From positions 24,983 through 88,982 of the forward strand of contig NZ_AKIW01000001.1 of assembly GCF_000282635.1 (NCBI RefSeq): 64,000 bases of DNA, read 5' to 3'. Positions 62,718-64,000 of the stretch are shown here, piece after piece. Numbering within the stretch: position 1 is the first letter of the stretch; each line of letters begins with the position of its first letter. The DNA comes from Variovorax sp. CF313 (GTDB lineage: Bacteria; Pseudomonadota; Gammaproteobacteria; Burkholderiales; Burkholderiaceae_C). A program made the position numbers and the translations under genes. The notes beneath the pieces were generated by a model. It had not been told where the DNA came from. It did no database searches and worked only from the letters and a program-made list of their open reading frames with translations.

Positions 62718-63176
62718 ATGTCCGTTTACAAGCACATACTGGTCCCGCTGGACGGCAGCCCCACGGCCGACCGCGGCCTGCAGGAGGCCGTCCGCTTGGC
62801 CCGTGAACTCAAGAGCAAGCTGCGGCTGCTCCACGTGATCGACGACTTTCCGATGCTGATGGAGATGTCGGCGATCTCCAGCTTCGAGGCCGGCCTGCAG
62901 AGGATGAGGGAATACGGCGAATCGGTCCTGACCGGGGCCCTGGCCCAGGCCACCGAGGCCGGCGTGGAAGCGCAAACCGTGCTGCGCGAAATCACGCAGG
63001 GCCGCGTCGCCGACATCGTGATCGAGGAAGCCGGCAAGGCCGCCTGCGACCTGATCGTGATGGGCACCCATGGCCGCCGCGGTCTCAGTCGGTTGGCTCT
63101 TGGCAGCGACGCCGACCGCGTCGCACGAAGCAGCCCAGTGCCGGTGCTGCTGGTACGTGCTGCAACTGCCCGTTGA
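62718..63176 (+). CDS. Universal stress protein (USP 7)
   Basis: A 152-residue UspA fold, MSVYKHILVPLDGSPTADRG at the start. ATP loop GTHGRRGLSRLALGSDADR. GAGGAGAAAG precedes the ATG. Closest to USP 2 in the window. Confidence 0.94.
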   Translation: MSVYKHILVPLDGSPTADRGLQEAVRLARELKSKLRLLHVIDDFPMLMEMSAISSFEAGLQRMREYGESVLTGALAQATEAGVEAQTVLREITQGRVADIVIEEAGKAACDLIVMGTHGRRGLSRLALGSDADRVARSSPVPVLLVRAATAR

Positions 63177-63216
63177 TCCGTTCGCAGTCCCCCAATTTTC
63201 GACAGACTGGATAAAC

Positions 63217-63828
63217 ATGACATCCATCGCACTTCGCGCCCTCGTGGCGTCGACTGCCCTCGCATTCGGTGCCTGCGCCTTCGCCACGGACTACACAGCG
63301 CCCGCGCAACTGAGCTCGCCGGAAGGTGCGGTCCAGAAAACACGCGATGCCGCCATCCGTGCCGCGCGAGACGCGGAGAAGGCGGCCCGCAAAGCGGCCG
63401 ATGTCGCCAGGGCCGCCGCGGAAAAGAGCAAGGTCACCACCGGCAAGGTATCCAAGGCCCTGGCCGAAGGTATCCGCCAGGCCGCGCGCAAAGCCGCGCA
63501 AGCCGCGACGCGGGTGGAAGAAAAGACCGCCGCCTCGGCCAGCAAGGCGCTCGACGAGAGCAAGGAAGCGGCGCGCGCAGCGCAGGAAGAAAGCGCCAAG
63601 GCCGCGGCTGCGTCCAGGGAAGCGTTGGCCAGGGCCGAAGAGTCGGTCGGCCGCTCTGCTCAGGCCGGCAAGGAAGAAGCCGAGAAGGCGGCGCAGGCCA
63701 CGCGCGAGGCGCTCGACAAGGCGGAGGAAGCCGCACGCTCGGCCGCCAAGGCCGCCGCAGACGCCTCCGCACGTACGCTCGAGGCCATCAAGCATGCGGC
63801 CCGCTCGGTGGGTGCCGACAAGAAGTAA
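63217..63828 (+). CDS. Exported Ala/Lys/Glu-rich coiled-coil protein
   Basis: A 203-residue protein. MTSIALRALVASTALAFGACA is a Sec signal (cleavage near FAT). The rest is a nearly pure run of Ala, Lys, Arg and Glu in heptad and 11-mer patterns (KAARKAADVARAAAEK, EESAKAAAASREALARAEE), predicting one long coiled coil. It recalls apolipoprotein-like or histone-H1-like tails, but is exported. The gene follows USP 7 by 40 bp. Function unknown. Confidence 0.78.
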   Translation: MTSIALRALVASTALAFGACAFATDYTAPAQLSSPEGAVQKTRDAAIRAARDAEKAARKAADVARAAAEKSKVTTGKVSKALAEGIRQAARKAAQAATRVEEKTAASASKALDESKEAARAAQEESAKAAAASREALARAEESVGRSAQAGKEEAEKAAQATREALDKAEEAARSAAKAAADASARTLEAIKHAARSVGADKK

Positions 63829-63856
63829 CGCCCACCCGATCTTCTGAAAGGAAAGC

Positions 63857-63988
63857 CAGGAGATCGCCGACCAGCTGTCGATCAGCGCGCGGACGGTGTG
63901 CGCGCACATAAAGAACATCTGCCGCAAGCTGCGGGTGCACACGCGCGCGCACGCAGTGAACTCAGCCGCCAGCCTGGGGCTGCTCTAG
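63857..63988 (+). pseudogene. Remnant of a LuxR/NarL-type response regulator
   Basis: Forty-three codons, QEIADQLSISARTV, AHIKNICRKLRVHTRA and SLGLL, then a stop. They match the end of the regulator at 1-375: 28 of 42 aligned residues are identical by my count. An in-frame stop at 63845-63847 lies just before, so only the HTH end survives. It has lost all receiver sequence. Confidence 0.8.
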
Positions 63989-64000
63989 CTGTGAAGCGTC

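Overview
The window looks like the chromosome of a high-GC betaproteobacterium of the Comamonadaceae, most like Variovorax. The reasons are very GC-rich coding DNA, a Bug-type tripartite tricarboxylate transporter binding protein, and the housekeeping order mltG-tmk-holB-pilZ-tatD. The genus is inferred from gene content and style, not from a search. I see no rRNA, tRNA, CRISPR array or insertion sequence.

Layout. 1-1352: the end of a NarL/LuxR response regulator and its histidine kinase. 1432-4915: tex and a patatin-like phospholipase. 4879-13689: a heavy-metal RND efflux operon (adaptor, pump, outer-membrane factor, then a RidA-like protein and a small lipoprotein) facing an OmpR/kinase pair. 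13768-14748: a Bug binding protein. 14766-22486: a type VI secretion vgrG satellite cluster (VgrG, membrane protein, DUF2169-pentapeptide protein, pentapeptide protein, DUF3540, PAAR-like DUF4150) with no recognisable toxin gene. 22628-26602: alcohol dehydrogenase, esterase, a thioesterase-GNAT fusion and a proline-rich exported protein. 26750-32629: housekeeping genes ygfZ, mltG, tmk, holB, pilZ-like, tatD, ankyrin and DUF4124 proteins. 32746-34094: an unplaced hypothetical protein and a NUDIX hydrolase.

34105-63988 is an oxygen-limitation/stress island. It holds seven universal stress proteins, two HtrA-like proteases, a flavodoxin-like protein, a DksA/TraR protein, hemerythrin, a P-type ATPase, an APH-kinase fusion, a methyl-branched fatty-acid operon, a desaturase, an alcohol dehydrogenase, MgtC/DUF4010, a Pat-like acyl-CoA synthetase-acetyltransferase, Hsp20, a histone-deacetylase-family protein, cytochrome b561 and an AMP-phosphorylase-like enzyme. 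Thirteen FNR/ANR-type palindromes (TTGAT-N4-ATCAA and near variants) sit in its intergenic regions, and in three promoters the site centre is exactly 32 bp from a plausible -10 hexamer, as in class II FNR promoters. The genes therefore look like one regulon that remodels lipids, protein acetylation, proteostasis and nucleotide use when oxygen falls.

The island is also eroding. Between its intact genes I found remnants of a B12-dependent ribonucleotide reductase, a DHH phosphoesterase, a PaaK-like ligase (with a frameshift), a translational-machinery (eRF1-like) protein and a LuxR regulator.
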